Part shown: positions 1 to 7,317 of the stretch, in pieces
Layout of the letters: each line of letters begins with the position of its first letter
Position numbering within the stretch: the first letter of the stretch is position 1
Assembly (NCBI GenBank): GCA_002255315.1
Contig: NCBD01000029.1
Coordinates: forward strand, 1-9,026
Direction: 5' to 3'
Length of the DNA: 9,026 bases
Origin: Actinobacteria bacterium 21-64-8
GTDB lineage: Bacteria; Actinomycetota; Acidimicrobiia; Acidimicrobiales; RAAP-2
Made by a program: the position numbers and the translations under genes
The notes under the pieces: generated by a model
Databases searched by the model: none
The model's input: only the letters and a program-made list of their open reading frames with translations
Told to the model about the DNA's origin: nothing

Positions 1-818
1 CTGGCGTCGGTAATCGTGCCAGATATTGAACCCCCCGAGGCCATCTTCGCGTCGATCCCGCTCGCGGTCGCGTTGGTCACCTGGACGAGCGAGGCGTTCG
101 CGAAGTTCGTCGTACCCGTGAGAGCGGACGAGTCGTAGTACAACGTCGTGTAGTCCGTGGCGCTCGAGCAGTTGGTGAACTGCACCACGTAGCTGCCCGC
201 GGGGAGGTCTGCGATGGTGTACGTACCGTTCGCGCCACTCGGGGGCGCTCCGCTTGAACCACCGCCGCTTGACGACGCTGACGCGCAGACGCCCGCCAAC
301 GGGTTACCCGACGAGTCGTAAATGGTTCCCGAAATGGAGCCTCCCAGCGACATCTGGGCGTCGATACCTGAGGTGGCCCCGCTCGTGACGTTGACCGTCG
401 TCGCGGCGTTGTACGAACTCGTTCCACCGGTGGCGCCGTCGTAGTACTGCGAGGTATAGCCCCCAACGTTGTTACAGTCGCTGAACCACACCGTGTAGCC
501 ACCCGCCGCCAAACCGGTGACGCTGTACGAACCGTTGGACGTGCTCGTGCCAATGCCGCCAAAGACGCCGCCCGTCGTCTGCACGGTCACGCAGATGTTG
601 GCCAGATCAGAGATCGTACCTGCGACGTCTTGGGTCACGGTCCCCGAGATGGAACCCGCGCCGGTGCGTGGACGCAACCTCGTGGCCGCGGGCGCGGGCG
701 TGCGCGTCACGCTCGCGTACGAGCTCATCGGAAGCGCGACGAGAAACGTCGCACCCAACGATAAGGACGCGACCGTGCGCCAGACACGGATTCGCGCTAA
801 ACGGCTTGGCTGTCCCAT
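1..818 (-). CDS. Secreted protein with tandem carboxypeptidase-regulatory-like / Cna-B-like repeats (C-terminus outside window)
   Basis: The reading frame is open from ATG at 818 down to the left edge: 272 codons and no stop. The start has a basic n-region (R6, R9, R11, R14), a hydrophobic stretch at about residues 16-30 and a likely signal peptidase site after SYA (A35), so the protein should be exported. A Pro/Ala/Arg-rich linker (37-54) follows, then repeats of about 103 residues beginning GSISGT: about 55-158, 159-261, and a third cut by the window edge. Each repeat has NGxYxxxxLxAGxYxV, the usual core of carboxypeptidase-regulatory-like or Cna-B-like beta-sandwich domains, then YYD and SGIDAxM near its end. 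Each also has two cysteines (C76/C115, C178/C217). Low-complexity Ser/Gly/Thr fits a surface or secreted protein. An in-frame TAA upstream and no other ATG support the start; a GTG five codons earlier is the alternative. The function is unknown; an adhesin or extracellular matrix role is inference. The family call is fairly sure, the role is not. Confidence 0.82.
   Translation of the reverse strand, partial: MGQPSRLARIRVWRTVASLSLGATFLVALPMSSYASVTRTPAPAATRLRPRTGAGSISGTVTQDVAGTISDLANICVTVQTTGGVFGGIGTSTSNGSYSVTGLAAGGYTVWFSDCNNVGGYTSQYYDGATGGTSSYNAATTVNVTSGATSGIDAQMSLGGSISGTIYDSSGNPLAGVCASASSSGGGSSGAPPSGANGTYTIADLPAGSYVVQFTNCSSATDYTTLYYDSSALTGTTNFANASLVQVTNATASGIDAKMASGGSISGTITDA
36..344 (-). repeat. 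Protein repeat unit 2 of the secreted repeat protein
   Basis: This encodes residues 159-261. It starts GGSISGTIYD, has C178 and C217, NGTYTIADLPAGSYVV, a YYDS segment and ends SGIDAKMAS. The cysteine spacing of 39 positions equals that of unit 1. A third unit begins directly after it with GGSISGTITDA at the left edge of the window. Confidence 0.75.
345..656 (-). repeat. Protein repeat unit 1 of the secreted repeat protein
   Basis: This encodes residues 55-158 of the secreted protein. It starts GSISGTVTQD, has C76 and C115, NGSYSVTGLAAGGYTV, a YYDG segment and ends SGIDAQMSL. It lines up with unit 2 over its whole length. The two copies have diverged, so this is a domain repeat and not a recent DNA duplication. 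Confidence 0.75.
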
Positions 819-884
819 CAGACCACCCCCCACCCAGGTGCCTCGCGTGACGTGTTGGCGCCAGGTAAGGCGAAGTATGGCCGA

Positions 885-918
885 AACTTAACAGCGTGTC
901 GTTCGGTGCACAAGTCAA
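885..918 (-). promoter_or_regulatory. Weak promoter candidate for the secreted repeat protein
   Basis: On the minus strand a TTGACT hexamer (913-918) is a good -35 match. Downstream lie TGTTAA (888-893, spacer 19) and TAAGTT (885-890, spacer 22), either of which could be a -10, but both spacers are longer than the preferred 17-18. The site lies about 70 bases before the ATG at 818. It is a motif match only. Confidence 0.25.
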
Positions 919-934
919 AATCTCGTCTGCCCGC

Positions 935-1013
935 GTGGTGGGGGACGCCTCACCACTTTCTTAGCAATGACGAGGGAATTTCGTTCCTCGCAGCAGCGAA
1001 GGGGGATGCGAGG
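935..1013 (-). terminator. Hairpin cluster after metF, possible operon end
   Basis: Downstream of the metF stop the minus strand can form a 7-bp GC-rich stem (CCTCGCA at 1013-1007 with TGCGAGG at 992-986, loop 14). Further on it can form GTGGTG/CACCAC (956-951 with 940-935) with two more inner G-C pairs after one mismatch and a 4-base loop. Neither is followed by a clear T-tract on the minus strand. Seen from the plus strand the second hairpin is followed by TTTCTT, so it could also stop antisense transcription. A terminator role is inferred from its place at the end of the operon. Confidence 0.35.
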
Positions 1014-1016
1014 TTC

Positions 1017-1874
1017 CTACCCCGTGCCGAATAACGCACCGTGAATTTCTCGCGTCGCGGTCGATCGATTCAACGTATAAAAATGAAGTCCTGGCACACC
1101 TCGACTCAGTAGCTCTTCGCAGAGTTGCGTCGCCGCGCGAATCCCCTCCGCGCGCACTTCGCCGAGTCCGCCGCGCTGGTGCGCGTTCTCGAGGCGCGTC
1201 GCCAGCTCACGGGGTACCGCGGCGCCCATGGTCGCCATGCGCGTGATGCCCGCGAGCGTCGTCACGGGCATCACGCCGGGGATGACGGGCTTCGTGACGC
1301 CGAGCTCACCGAGTTGAGCGACGAGGTCGAAGTAGTCGCTTGCTCGAAAGAAAAACTGCGTGACCGCAAAGTCGGCCAGGGCCAACTTGGCCGCGAGAAA
1401 ACGTCGGTCGCTCACGAGGTCGCGCGAGCGTGGGTGGCCGAGCGGGTGCGCGCCCACCCCCACGGAAAACTCACCGACGTCGCGCGCCAGTTCCACGAGC
1501 TCACTGGCGTACTCAAACTCAGAGCGTGCCAGTGCGGGGTCCTCGGGCGCGTCGCCGCCGAGCGCCATGACGTTCTCCACGCCCGCCTGGGCGTAACGCG
1601 TCAAGAGCTCGCGCATCTCGGCGCGCGAGTGGCCCACGCAAATGAGGTGCGCCATCGCACTCGTGCGCGCTTCACGCTGAATCGTCGTGACTAGATCAAA
1701 GGTCCGCTGACGCGACGCCGTGCCGCCGCGGTAGGTCACCGAGACGAAGGAGGCCTTTAAGGGTTCGAGCTCGCGCAGGGTCTCGTCGAGGACCGCGCTC
1801 TCCTCGTCGGATTTGGGAGGAAAGAACTCAAAGGAGCGCGTCAAGCCCTCGGCTAGGAGTTGATCGACGCGCAC
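1017..1874 (-). CDS. metF: Methylenetetrahydrofolate reductase
   Basis: MetF reduces 5,10-methylene-tetrahydrofolate to 5-methyl-tetrahydrofolate with FAD and NAD(P)H, supplying the methyl group for methionine synthesis in the cytosol. The 285-residue product has the normal single-domain TIM-barrel length. Recognisable blocks are FEFFPPK (15-21, with E16 as the family's acidic catalytic residue), VSVTY (44-48), AHLICVG (75-81), NVMALGGD (101-108, with the FAD-contacting Asp), FAVTQFFF (169-176), PVIPGVMPV (196-204) and HFYTLNR (264-270) near the end. The segment after VTY reads RGGTAS, not the common GAGGS form, which is a small departure. The start is GTG, 4 bases after the cupin stop, with no strong ribosome site, so translation is probably coupled. 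It is the last gene of the operon and competes with FolD for methylene-tetrahydrofolate. Confidence 0.93.
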   Translation of the reverse strand: MRVDQLLAEGLTRSFEFFPPKSDEESAVLDETLRELEPLKASFVSVTYRGGTASRQRTFDLVTTIQREARTSAMAHLICVGHSRAEMRELLTRYAQAGVENVMALGGDAPEDPALARSEFEYASELVELARDVGEFSVGVGAHPLGHPRSRDLVSDRRFLAAKLALADFAVTQFFFRASDYFDLVAQLGELGVTKPVIPGVMPVTTLAGITRMATMGAAVPRELATRLENAHQRGGLGEVRAEGIRAATQLCEELLSRGVPGLHFYTLNRSTATREIHGALFGTG

Positions 1875-1878
1875 GGGC

Positions 1879-2250
1879 CTACTTCACTCGGCCGTAGTCG
1901 TCTTCAAGTCGTTCGATGTCGTCTTCGCCAAAGTACGTACCGTGTTGGACTTCGATGAAGATCAAGGGATCGTGGCCGCGGTTCTCGACGCGGTGCGCTT
2001 GGCCGAGGGCGACGTCAATGCTCGAACCCGCGGGCACCTCGTGCTCGACGCCGTCCAAGGTCACGACCGCGACGCCGTTGACGACGAACCAGTGCTCGGA
2101 GCGCTTGGCGTGGCGCTGGTAACTGAGGCGCTGGCCGGGATTGACGACCAGTCGCTTGATCTTGTGGTCGAAGCGTTGGTCGTCGAGCACCGTGAAGTTG
2201 CCCCAGGGCCGTTCGTCGAACTCACGACCTAATTCGTCCTTAGTACTCAT
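1879..2250 (-). CDS. Small cupin, mannose-6-phosphate isomerase type II-like domain
   Basis: This 123-residue protein is a single cupin barrel of the MannoseP_isomer/cupin_2 kind. It begins with RPWGNF (15-20), followed by VNPGQRLSYQRH (36-47), SEHWFVVNG (51-59), VPAGSSIDV (72-80), GQAHRVEN (83-90) and IEVQHGTYFGEDDIERLEDDYGR (99-121, given in parts: IEVQHGTYFG then EDDIERLEDDYGR). H47, E52, H53 and H86 are likely metal ligands by cupin pattern. The usual HxH is reduced to HAK. It matches the C-terminal domain of bifunctional mannose isomerase/GDP-mannose pyrophosphorylases but lacks the nucleotidyltransferase half. Whether it isomerises mannose-6-phosphate or only binds a sugar or metal cannot be told. 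The ATG overlaps the folD stop as ATGA, so the two are coupled. A longer in-frame reading into folD is an artefact. The family call is firm, the substrate is not. Confidence 0.85.
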   Translation of the reverse strand: MSTKDELGREFDERPWGNFTVLDDQRFDHKIKRLVVNPGQRLSYQRHAKRSEHWFVVNGVAVVTLDGVEHEVPAGSSIDVALGQAHRVENRGHDPLIFIEVQHGTYFGEDDIERLEDDYGRVK

Positions 2251-3098
2251 TTCACCTTCTCCGCCGCGGCGACCGCGTTGCGCAACAGCATGGCACGAGT
2301 CATCGGACCCACGCCACCGATGCGCGGCGTAATCCACCCCGCCACCTCGGCGACGCCCTCGCCGAGGTCGCTCAACAGCTTGCGCCCCACAAAACTCGTG
2401 CCCGCGCCCACGACCGCGGCGCCGGGCTTGACCATATCGGGCGTCACCAGGCCCGCCACGCCGGCCGCGGCGACGAGCACGTCGGCCGTTCGGGTCAGGG
2501 CCGCCACGTCCTCGACGCCGGTGTGCACGACGGTCACCGCGGCGTTGCAGTGCGGTCGGCGCAGCGCCAGCAAGAGCGCCAAGGGACGACCAATCGTGAG
2601 ACCTCGTCCAATAATCACCACGTGCTGTCCCTCCACGGGCACGTCGTGGGCGGCCAAGAGTTCGACGATACCCGCCGGCGTACAGGGCAGCGGTCCGGGC
2701 ACGCCCATCACCAGTCGCCCGAGGTTCGTCGGGTGCAGTCCGTCGACGTCCTTGTCGGGCTGTACGCGCAGCAGTACCTGTTCTTCGTTGATACCCGCGG
2801 GCAAGGGCAGCTGGACGAGTATCGAATGGACGTCGGGGTTCTGGTTGAACGAGTCGACGACGCCTTCGATCTCGACCTGCGAGGCGCTCGCGGGCAGGTG
2901 TACGTGAAAACTTTCGATACCGATCTCGGCGCACTCTTCGAGTTTCATCGCGACGTAGCGCGCGCTCGAGACGTCGTCGCCCACCAACAGCGTGCCCAGT
3001 CCCGCTCGACGTCCGAGCGCGCCCAGGCGCGCGACGCGGTCGGCGAGTTCCATTTTGATGCGCTGGGCGAGACGCTCGCCGTCGAGTAGTTCTGCCAC
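2247..3098 (-). CDS. folD: Bifunctional methylenetetrahydrofolate dehydrogenase / methenyltetrahydrofolate cyclohydrolase
   Basis: FolD converts 5,10-methylene-tetrahydrofolate to methenyl- and then 10-formyl-tetrahydrofolate, usually with NADP. The 283-residue length is normal. Visible are Y48 and catalytic K52 (RYVAMK), VQLPLP (95-100), DKDVDGLHP (115-123) with the folate-binding Asp, PCTPAGIVELL (138-148), the nucleotide-binding GRGLTIGRP (164-172) in the form seen in actinobacteria, VVHTG (190-194) and GGVGPMT (261-267). The GTG start lies 7 bases after the purH stop. AGGAG 6 bases before it is a strong ribosome site that includes part of the purH TAG. It sits between purH, which consumes its product, and metF, which consumes its substrate. 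Confidence 0.96.
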   Translation of the reverse strand: MAELLDGERLAQRIKMELADRVARLGALGRRAGLGTLLVGDDVSSARYVAMKLEECAEIGIESFHVHLPASASQVEIEGVVDSFNQNPDVHSILVQLPLPAGINEEQVLLRVQPDKDVDGLHPTNLGRLVMGVPGPLPCTPAGIVELLAAHDVPVEGQHVVIIGRGLTIGRPLALLLALRRPHCNAAVTVVHTGVEDVAALTRTADVLVAAAGVAGLVTPDMVKPGAAVVGAGTSFVGRKLLSDLGEGVAEVAGWITPRIGGVGPMTRAMLLRNAVAAAEKVK

Positions 3099-3105
3099 CG
3101 TGCTC

Positions 3106-4647
3106 CTAGTGTCGAAAGTGTCGTTCGCCGGTCATCATCATCACGATGCCCGCCGCGTTCGCCGCGTCGATGACCTCGTGGTCGCGCACCGAGCCGCCGG
3201 GCTGGACGACGGCCGTTACGCCCGCCGAGGTCAAGGACTCGAGACCATCGGCGAAGGGGAAAAAGGCGTCGGACGCCGCGGCGGCGCCGCGGGCGAACTC
3301 GCCGGCTTTCGTGGTGGCGATGCCGGCCGCGACGACGCGACTCTGTTGACCCGCGCCAATACCCACCGCGACGCCGTCGCGCGCGATCACGATCGCGTTC
3401 GAGGTCGTGCGCGCACAGACTCGCCAGGCCACGACGAGGTCTTGGAGTTGTCGCGCACTCGGGGCCGCTTCGCTCACGAGGCGCCACTCGGCAACGGGCA
3501 CCACCAACTCGTCGGCGTTTTGCACGAGCGCGGTGTTCCCCAAGGTGCGAATCGATCGCCCGAGGGCTTCGGGCGCGGGGGCGCTGAGGAGCCGCGTGGC
3601 CTTGCGGCGTTTGATTAGTGTCGCGAGCGCGCCCTCGCTGTAGGCGCTCGCGACAATGACGTCGGCCTGGGGACCGGCGGCGATGGCGCGGGCGAGTTCG
3701 TCGTCGAGTTCGCCCGCGACGGCGACAATTCCGCCAAAGGCGCTCTGAGGGTCGGCGGCGAGGGCCTTAGAAAAGGCGTCGAGCAGCGTGTCGCCCAGCG
3801 CGGCGCCCGACGCGTTGGCGTGTTTGATGATCGCCACGGCCGCTCGACCGGGCGCGTCGGCGACGAGTTCGTGCACGAGGCGCCACGCGGCGTCGGCGTC
3901 AAAGAGGTTGAGGTAGGACAGGGCACTGCCGGCGTGCTGGGTCACGTCGTCCCACCACGCTGTGGTGCCGGCCACTCGATAGCGCGCGCCCACCTGGTGC
4001 GGGTTCTCCCCGTAGCGCGTCACGTCGGCGCGTTCGAGCGTGAGGTGCAGCGTCGTGGGCAGTGTCGCCTCGGGTTCGTTCGGCGCGCTCGCGAAGACCC
4101 CGCCCGCGTCGAGCCACGCGACGATCTGCGCGTCGTAACTCGCGGTGTGAGCGAAGGCCGCGCGCGCGAGTTCGTGGCGCGTGGCGTCACTGATCTTCCC
4201 CGTCTCGCGCAGCTCGTCGAGCACCGCGTCGTACTGGGTGGGACTGGTCAGGACCGCCACGTGCGCGTGATTCTTGGCCGCGGCGCGCACCATGGCGGGG
4301 CCCCCGATGTCGATCAACTCAATCGAGGGCGCACTCGAAAAGGGGTAGAGATTGCTCACCACGAGGTCAATGGGGGAAATGTCGTGCTCGGCGAGGGTCG
4401 CGACGTGTTCAGTGTTGTCGCGGTCGGCGAGAATCGCCCCGTGAATGCGCGGGTGCAGCGTCTTCACGCGACCGTCGAGCATTTCGGGCGAACCCGTCAC
4501 CTCGGCGACGTCGCGGTGCGCGATCCCCGCGTCGCGAAGTGCTTGGGCGGTGTTACCCGAAGCGACAAGCTCCACGCCCAGTTCGCAAAGTCCCTGCGCC
4601 AACGCGACCACGCCGGTCTTATCCCACACGCTCAAGAGTGCGCGCAT
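3106..4647 (-). CDS. purH: Bifunctional AICAR formyltransferase / IMP cyclohydrolase
   Basis: PurH carries out the last two steps of IMP synthesis: formyl transfer from 10-formyl-tetrahydrofolate to AICAR, then ring closure. The 513-residue product shows both domains. The N-terminal MGS-like cyclohydrolase domain has SVWDKTG (6-12), EVTGSPEMLDGRVKTLHPR (49-67) and DIGGPAMVRAAAKN (113-126). The transformylase domain has RYGENPHQ (211-218), IIKHANASG (273-281) with the catalytic Lys-His pair K275/H276, SAFGGI (302-307), GIGAGQQSR (429-437), SDAFFPFADGLE (459-470), VQPGGSVRD (481-489) and TGERHFRH at the very end. The family's PCG after the Lys-His pair reads ASG here, a tolerated variant. The ATG abuts the purN stop. 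GGAGGAG, formed by the last purN codons, is its ribosome site. Confidence 0.97.
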   Translation of the reverse strand: MRALLSVWDKTGVVALAQGLCELGVELVASGNTAQALRDAGIAHRDVAEVTGSPEMLDGRVKTLHPRIHGAILADRDNTEHVATLAEHDISPIDLVVSNLYPFSSAPSIELIDIGGPAMVRAAAKNHAHVAVLTSPTQYDAVLDELRETGKISDATRHELARAAFAHTASYDAQIVAWLDAGGVFASAPNEPEATLPTTLHLTLERADVTRYGENPHQVGARYRVAGTTAWWDDVTQHAGSALSYLNLFDADAAWRLVHELVADAPGRAAVAIIKHANASGAALGDTLLDAFSKALAADPQSAFGGIVAVAGELDDELARAIAAGPQADVIVASAYSEGALATLIKRRKATRLLSAPAPEALGRSIRTLGNTALVQNADELVVPVAEWRLVSEAAPSARQLQDLVVAWRVCARTTSNAIVIARDGVAVGIGAGQQSRVVAAGIATTKAGEFARGAAAASDAFFPFADGLESLTSAGVTAVVQPGGSVRDHEVIDAANAAGIVMMMTGERHFRH

Positions 4648-5268
4648 CTAACTCTCCTCCAAGGTGCCCACCACGTCACGCGGCTCGAGACCGCGGCTCA
4701 TGAACGCCATCACCCTATCGACCACCACCGGGTAGAGCTCGCGCTCGACGCTCTTAATGCGTTCGTGCAAGGACGCCTCGTCATCGTCGCTCAGAATCGC
4801 GACGCGACGTTGGGCGAGGATGGGGCCGTCGTCGAGCTCGAGGGTCGCCACGTGCACCGTGCAGCCGGTTTCCTTGACCCCCGACTCGAGGGCTTGGGTT
4901 ACGGCGTGCCAACCCTTAAAGGCGGGCAAGAGACTCGGGTGCGTGTTCAACACGCGCCCCGGGTAGGCCTCGTGTAGTGCGCTGGTGAGAATCGTGCCAA
5001 AGCCGGCCATGGCGAGGAGTGTCACCCCGTGCGCGCGCAGTTCCTTCGTCAGCGCCTCGGTGTAAGCCACGCGGTCAAAGTCGGCGCGAAAGCCGCCAAA
5101 GTCGGCGCGGTTTACGAGCAGCGCGTCCACCTTGGCGCGCTCGGCGACCTCGAGGGCGCGACACGCTCGGTCCGCGACGACGAGCGTGACCTTCAGACCG
5201 TGGGCGAGCATCGCTTCTAAGATGGTGCCCGAACCCGAGACCAAGACGCCAAGACGGACTTCGCTCAA
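4648..5268 (-). CDS. purN: Phosphoribosylglycinamide formyltransferase (GAR transformylase)
   Basis: PurN moves the formyl group of 10-formyl-tetrahydrofolate to glycinamide ribonucleotide, the third step of purine synthesis. With the TTG start chosen here the protein is 206 residues, normal for the family. It begins close to the first strand (VRLGVLVSGSGT, 4-15). Catalytic residues are visible: N108 and H110 in LNTHPSLLPAF, and D146 in LELDDGP. Two positions before the LDD triplet the usual Asp or Glu is Leu, away from the catalytic Asp. The TTG follows the sucD stop by 4 bases and has only AAGGA almost touching it, so re-initiation by ribosomes finishing sucD is likely. An upstream ATG at 5328 would add 20 Arg-rich residues that overlap sucD and do not resemble PurN. 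The gene identity is certain, the start less so. Confidence 0.93.
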   Translation of the reverse strand: MSEVRLGVLVSGSGTILEAMLAHGLKVTLVVADRACRALEVAERAKVDALLVNRADFGGFRADFDRVAYTEALTKELRAHGVTLLAMAGFGTILTSALHEAYPGRVLNTHPSLLPAFKGWHAVTQALESGVKETGCTVHVATLELDDGPILAQRRVAILSDDDEASLHERIKSVERELYPVVVDRVMAFMSRGLEPRDVVGTLEES

Positions 5269-5272
5269 GTCC

Positions 5273-6157
5273 TTACAGCGCCCTGACGATTTCGACCATC
5301 TTGGCGCCCGCCTCGGTCGGGTTCGCACAGACGAAGACGCCCGCCTCGCGCAGGGCGTCCATCTTCGCCCCGGCCGTACCCTTGGAGCCCGAAATGATCG
5401 CGCCGGCGTGACCCATTTTTCGCCCCGGCGGGGCCGTAATGCCCGCGACGTAGGCGACGACGGGTTTGGTCATGTGGGCCCTGATCCACTCGGCGGCGCG
5501 TTCTTCCTCGCTGCCGCCGATTTCGCCGATCATCATGACGGCCTTGGTCTCGGGATCGTCTTCAAAGGCGGCGAGACAGTCAACGAAGTTGGTGCCCGGT
5601 ACCGGGTCGCCCCCAATCCCCACGCAGGTCGTCTGTCCGATGCCCTGTTGGGAGAGTTCGTGCAGCGCCTGGTAGGTGAGCGTCCCCGAGCGAGAGACGA
5701 TCCCGACCGGTCCCCCCGCGAGGGCAATGTCGCCCGAGGTAATGCCGATGTTGCACTTGCCGGGGCTAATGATGCCCGGACAGTTCGGGCCCAAGAGCCG
5801 TACGCCCGGGAACTCTTCGACGAGTCGGTTGTAGGTGAGGGCCTCGTCGTGGGCGGGGATGCCCTCAGTAATACAGACAATGAAAGTGATGCCGCCCGCG
5901 GCCGCCTCGAGAATCGCCGCCGCGGCGAAGGGCGGGGGCACGACGACGAACGAGGCCGTGGCCCCGGTCGCCGCGACCGCTTCGACGACGCGGTGAAAGA
6001 CGGGAATGCCCTCGACGTCGGTGCCGCCCTTACCGGGGGTGACGCCGCCGACGATCTGGGTGCCGTAGTCGCGGTTGCGCAGTCCGTGAAAGCGACCCTG
6101 GCCGCCGGTCAGTCCTTGGACGATGACCTTGGTCTGTTCGTCGACAAAAATGCTCAT
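5273..6157 (-). CDS. sucD: Succinyl-CoA synthetase alpha subunit (ADP/GDP-forming)
   Basis: SucD binds CoA and carries the phosphohistidine in the reaction between succinyl-CoA and succinate that forms ATP or GTP in the citric acid cycle. The length of 294 residues is normal. The CoA-binding Rossmann part has TGGQGRFHG (17-25) and GVTPGKGG (38-45), followed by ITEGIP (96-101), LLGPNCPGIISPG (121-133) and GIVSRSGTLTYQ (152-163). GIGGDPVPGTNFVD (180-193) follows, and the active-site His is H250 in GRKMGHAGAIISG. It starts with ATG 5 bases after the sucC stop, the usual sucCD arrangement. In this operon it follows the B12-binding mutase subunit, whose complex makes or uses succinyl-CoA. Confidence 0.97.
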   Translation of the reverse strand: MSIFVDEQTKVIVQGLTGGQGRFHGLRNRDYGTQIVGGVTPGKGGTDVEGIPVFHRVVEAVAATGATASFVVVPPPFAAAAILEAAAGGITFIVCITEGIPAHDEALTYNRLVEEFPGVRLLGPNCPGIISPGKCNIGITSGDIALAGGPVGIVSRSGTLTYQALHELSQQGIGQTTCVGIGGDPVPGTNFVDCLAAFEDDPETKAVMMIGEIGGSEEERAAEWIRAHMTKPVVAYVAGITAPPGRKMGHAGAIISGSKGTAGAKMDALREAGVFVCANPTEAGAKMVEIVRAL

Positions 6158-6162
6158 CAGTG

Positions 6163-7305
6163 TCAGCCCTTCGCCAGCGCCACGACCCGACGCGCGGCGT
6201 CGAGCATGGTCGCTTCGGTCATGAGGTGGTCGTTTAAATGCGGTTGCAAGATCGCTCGTCCCTCGACGGCGTTGGTGCCGTCGAGGCGCAGCACGATCGG
6301 TGACGTGATCTCGACGCGCTCGAGGGCGGCGAGGACGCCCTTGGCGACCTCGTCGACGCGGGTGATGCCGCCAAAGATGTTCACGAAGATCGCGCTCACC
6401 TTGGGGTCGGCGTTAATGACCTCGAGGGCGGCCGCCATCACGTCGGCGTTCGCGCCGCCGCCGATGTCAAGAAAGTTGGCCGCGGTGCCCCCCACTTGGT
6501 TGACGACGTCGAGCGTTGACATCGCGAGCCCCGCGCCGTTGGCGATAATGCCGACGGTCCCGTCGAGGCCGATGTAGTTGAGTCCGCGCTCCTTGGCCAT
6601 CTTTTCGCGCGGGTCCTCGGTGTCGGTGGCGCGGTACTGCTCCCATTCGGGGTGGCGAAACGAGGCGTTCTCGTCCAGGGTCACCTTGGCGTCGAGCGCG
6701 TGCACGCGCCCGTCGGGCGTGAGAATGAGCGGGTTGATCTCGGCGAGGTCGCAGTCGCCCTTCGTGTAACAGTCGTAGAGCTTGACGAGCAGTTCGGCCG
6801 CCTGTTCGCGCGCCACCTCGTCAAGTTGCGCTTCGTCGACCCAGCGCCGCGCCGTGGCGAGGTCGAGTCCCACCACGGGATCGATGGACAAAAAGGCGAT
6901 CGCGTCGGGAGTTTCTTCCGCGACGACTTCGATCTCGACCCCGCCGTGGGCGCTCAACATCCCGAGGTGCGCCCTGTTGGGTCGATCCAAAGTGAACGAG
7001 GCGTAGTACTCGCGCTCGATATCGCTCGCGTGCTCGATCCAGAGGCGCTTGACGACGTGGCCCTTGATGTCGAGGCCCAGAATGTTGCCCGCGTGCAGTC
7101 GAACTTCGTCGTCGTCGTGGGCGAGCTTCACCCCACCGGCCTTGCCGCGTCCGCCGACTTTCACTTGGGCCTTCACGACGACCGGGTAACCCACGCGCCT
7201 GGCGACCTCGAGAGCCTCCTCGACGGTGTCGGCGACGTCGCCGGGTGAGATCGCGATGCCGTAGCGCGCGAAGTACTGCTTTCCTTGGTACTCAAAGAGA
7301 TCCAT
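6163..7305 (-). CDS. sucC: Succinyl-CoA synthetase beta subunit
   Basis: SucC is the nucleotide- and succinate-binding partner of SucD. The 380 residues hold an N-terminal ATP-grasp domain: FEYQGKQ at 4-10, VVKAQVKVGGRGKAGGVK at 43-60, and GDCDLAEINPLIL at 183-195 with the metal-binding E189/N191 region. A C-terminal CoA-ligase domain follows, with NGAGLAMSTLD (256-266), NFLDIGGGA (277-285) and IFVNIFGGITRVDEVAKG (306-323). Length and motifs are typical. The ATG has a good ribosome site, AGGAGA 8 bases upstream, which shares the TAG stop of the preceding gene. ATP versus GTP preference cannot be read from the sequence. Confidence 0.97.
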   Translation of the reverse strand: MDLFEYQGKQYFARYGIAISPGDVADTVEEALEVARRVGYPVVVKAQVKVGGRGKAGGVKLAHDDDEVRLHAGNILGLDIKGHVVKRLWIEHASDIEREYYASFTLDRPNRAHLGMLSAHGGVEIEVVAEETPDAIAFLSIDPVVGLDLATARRWVDEAQLDEVAREQAAELLVKLYDCYTKGDCDLAEINPLILTPDGRVHALDAKVTLDENASFRHPEWEQYRATDTEDPREKMAKERGLNYIGLDGTVGIIANGAGLAMSTLDVVNQVGGTAANFLDIGGGANADVMAAALEVINADPKVSAIFVNIFGGITRVDEVAKGVLAALERVEITSPIVLRLDGTNAVEGRAILQPHLNDHLMTEATMLDAARRVVALAKG

Positions 7306-7317
7306 ATGAACTTTCTC

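Noticed and set aside
77..562. Minus-strand 161-codon frame, Arg/Thr/Pro-rich
   Set aside because: It is a different frame of the secreted repeat protein, which has a signal peptide and clear repeats in the frame starting at 818.
1125..1694. Plus-strand 189-codon frame opposite metF
   Set aside because: It is antisense to a complete metF with all family motifs, and no domain can be recognised in its product.
2251..2934. N-terminal extension of the cupin frame into folD (228 extra residues)
   Set aside because: The extension is Arg/Gly-rich out-of-frame folD. Cupin homology begins just after the ATG at 2250, which also forms the ATGA overlap.
3820..4977. Long plus-strand open frame of 385 codons opposite purH and purN
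   Set aside because: It is antisense to two unmistakable genes. Its product is rich in Arg, His and Val with no domain, as expected from the complement of GC-rich coding DNA.
5132..6577. Plus-strand open frame of 481 codons opposite purN, sucD and sucC
   Set aside because: It spans three real genes on the other strand including their junctions, and shows only Arg/Ala/Gly-rich composition. It is a codon-bias shadow.
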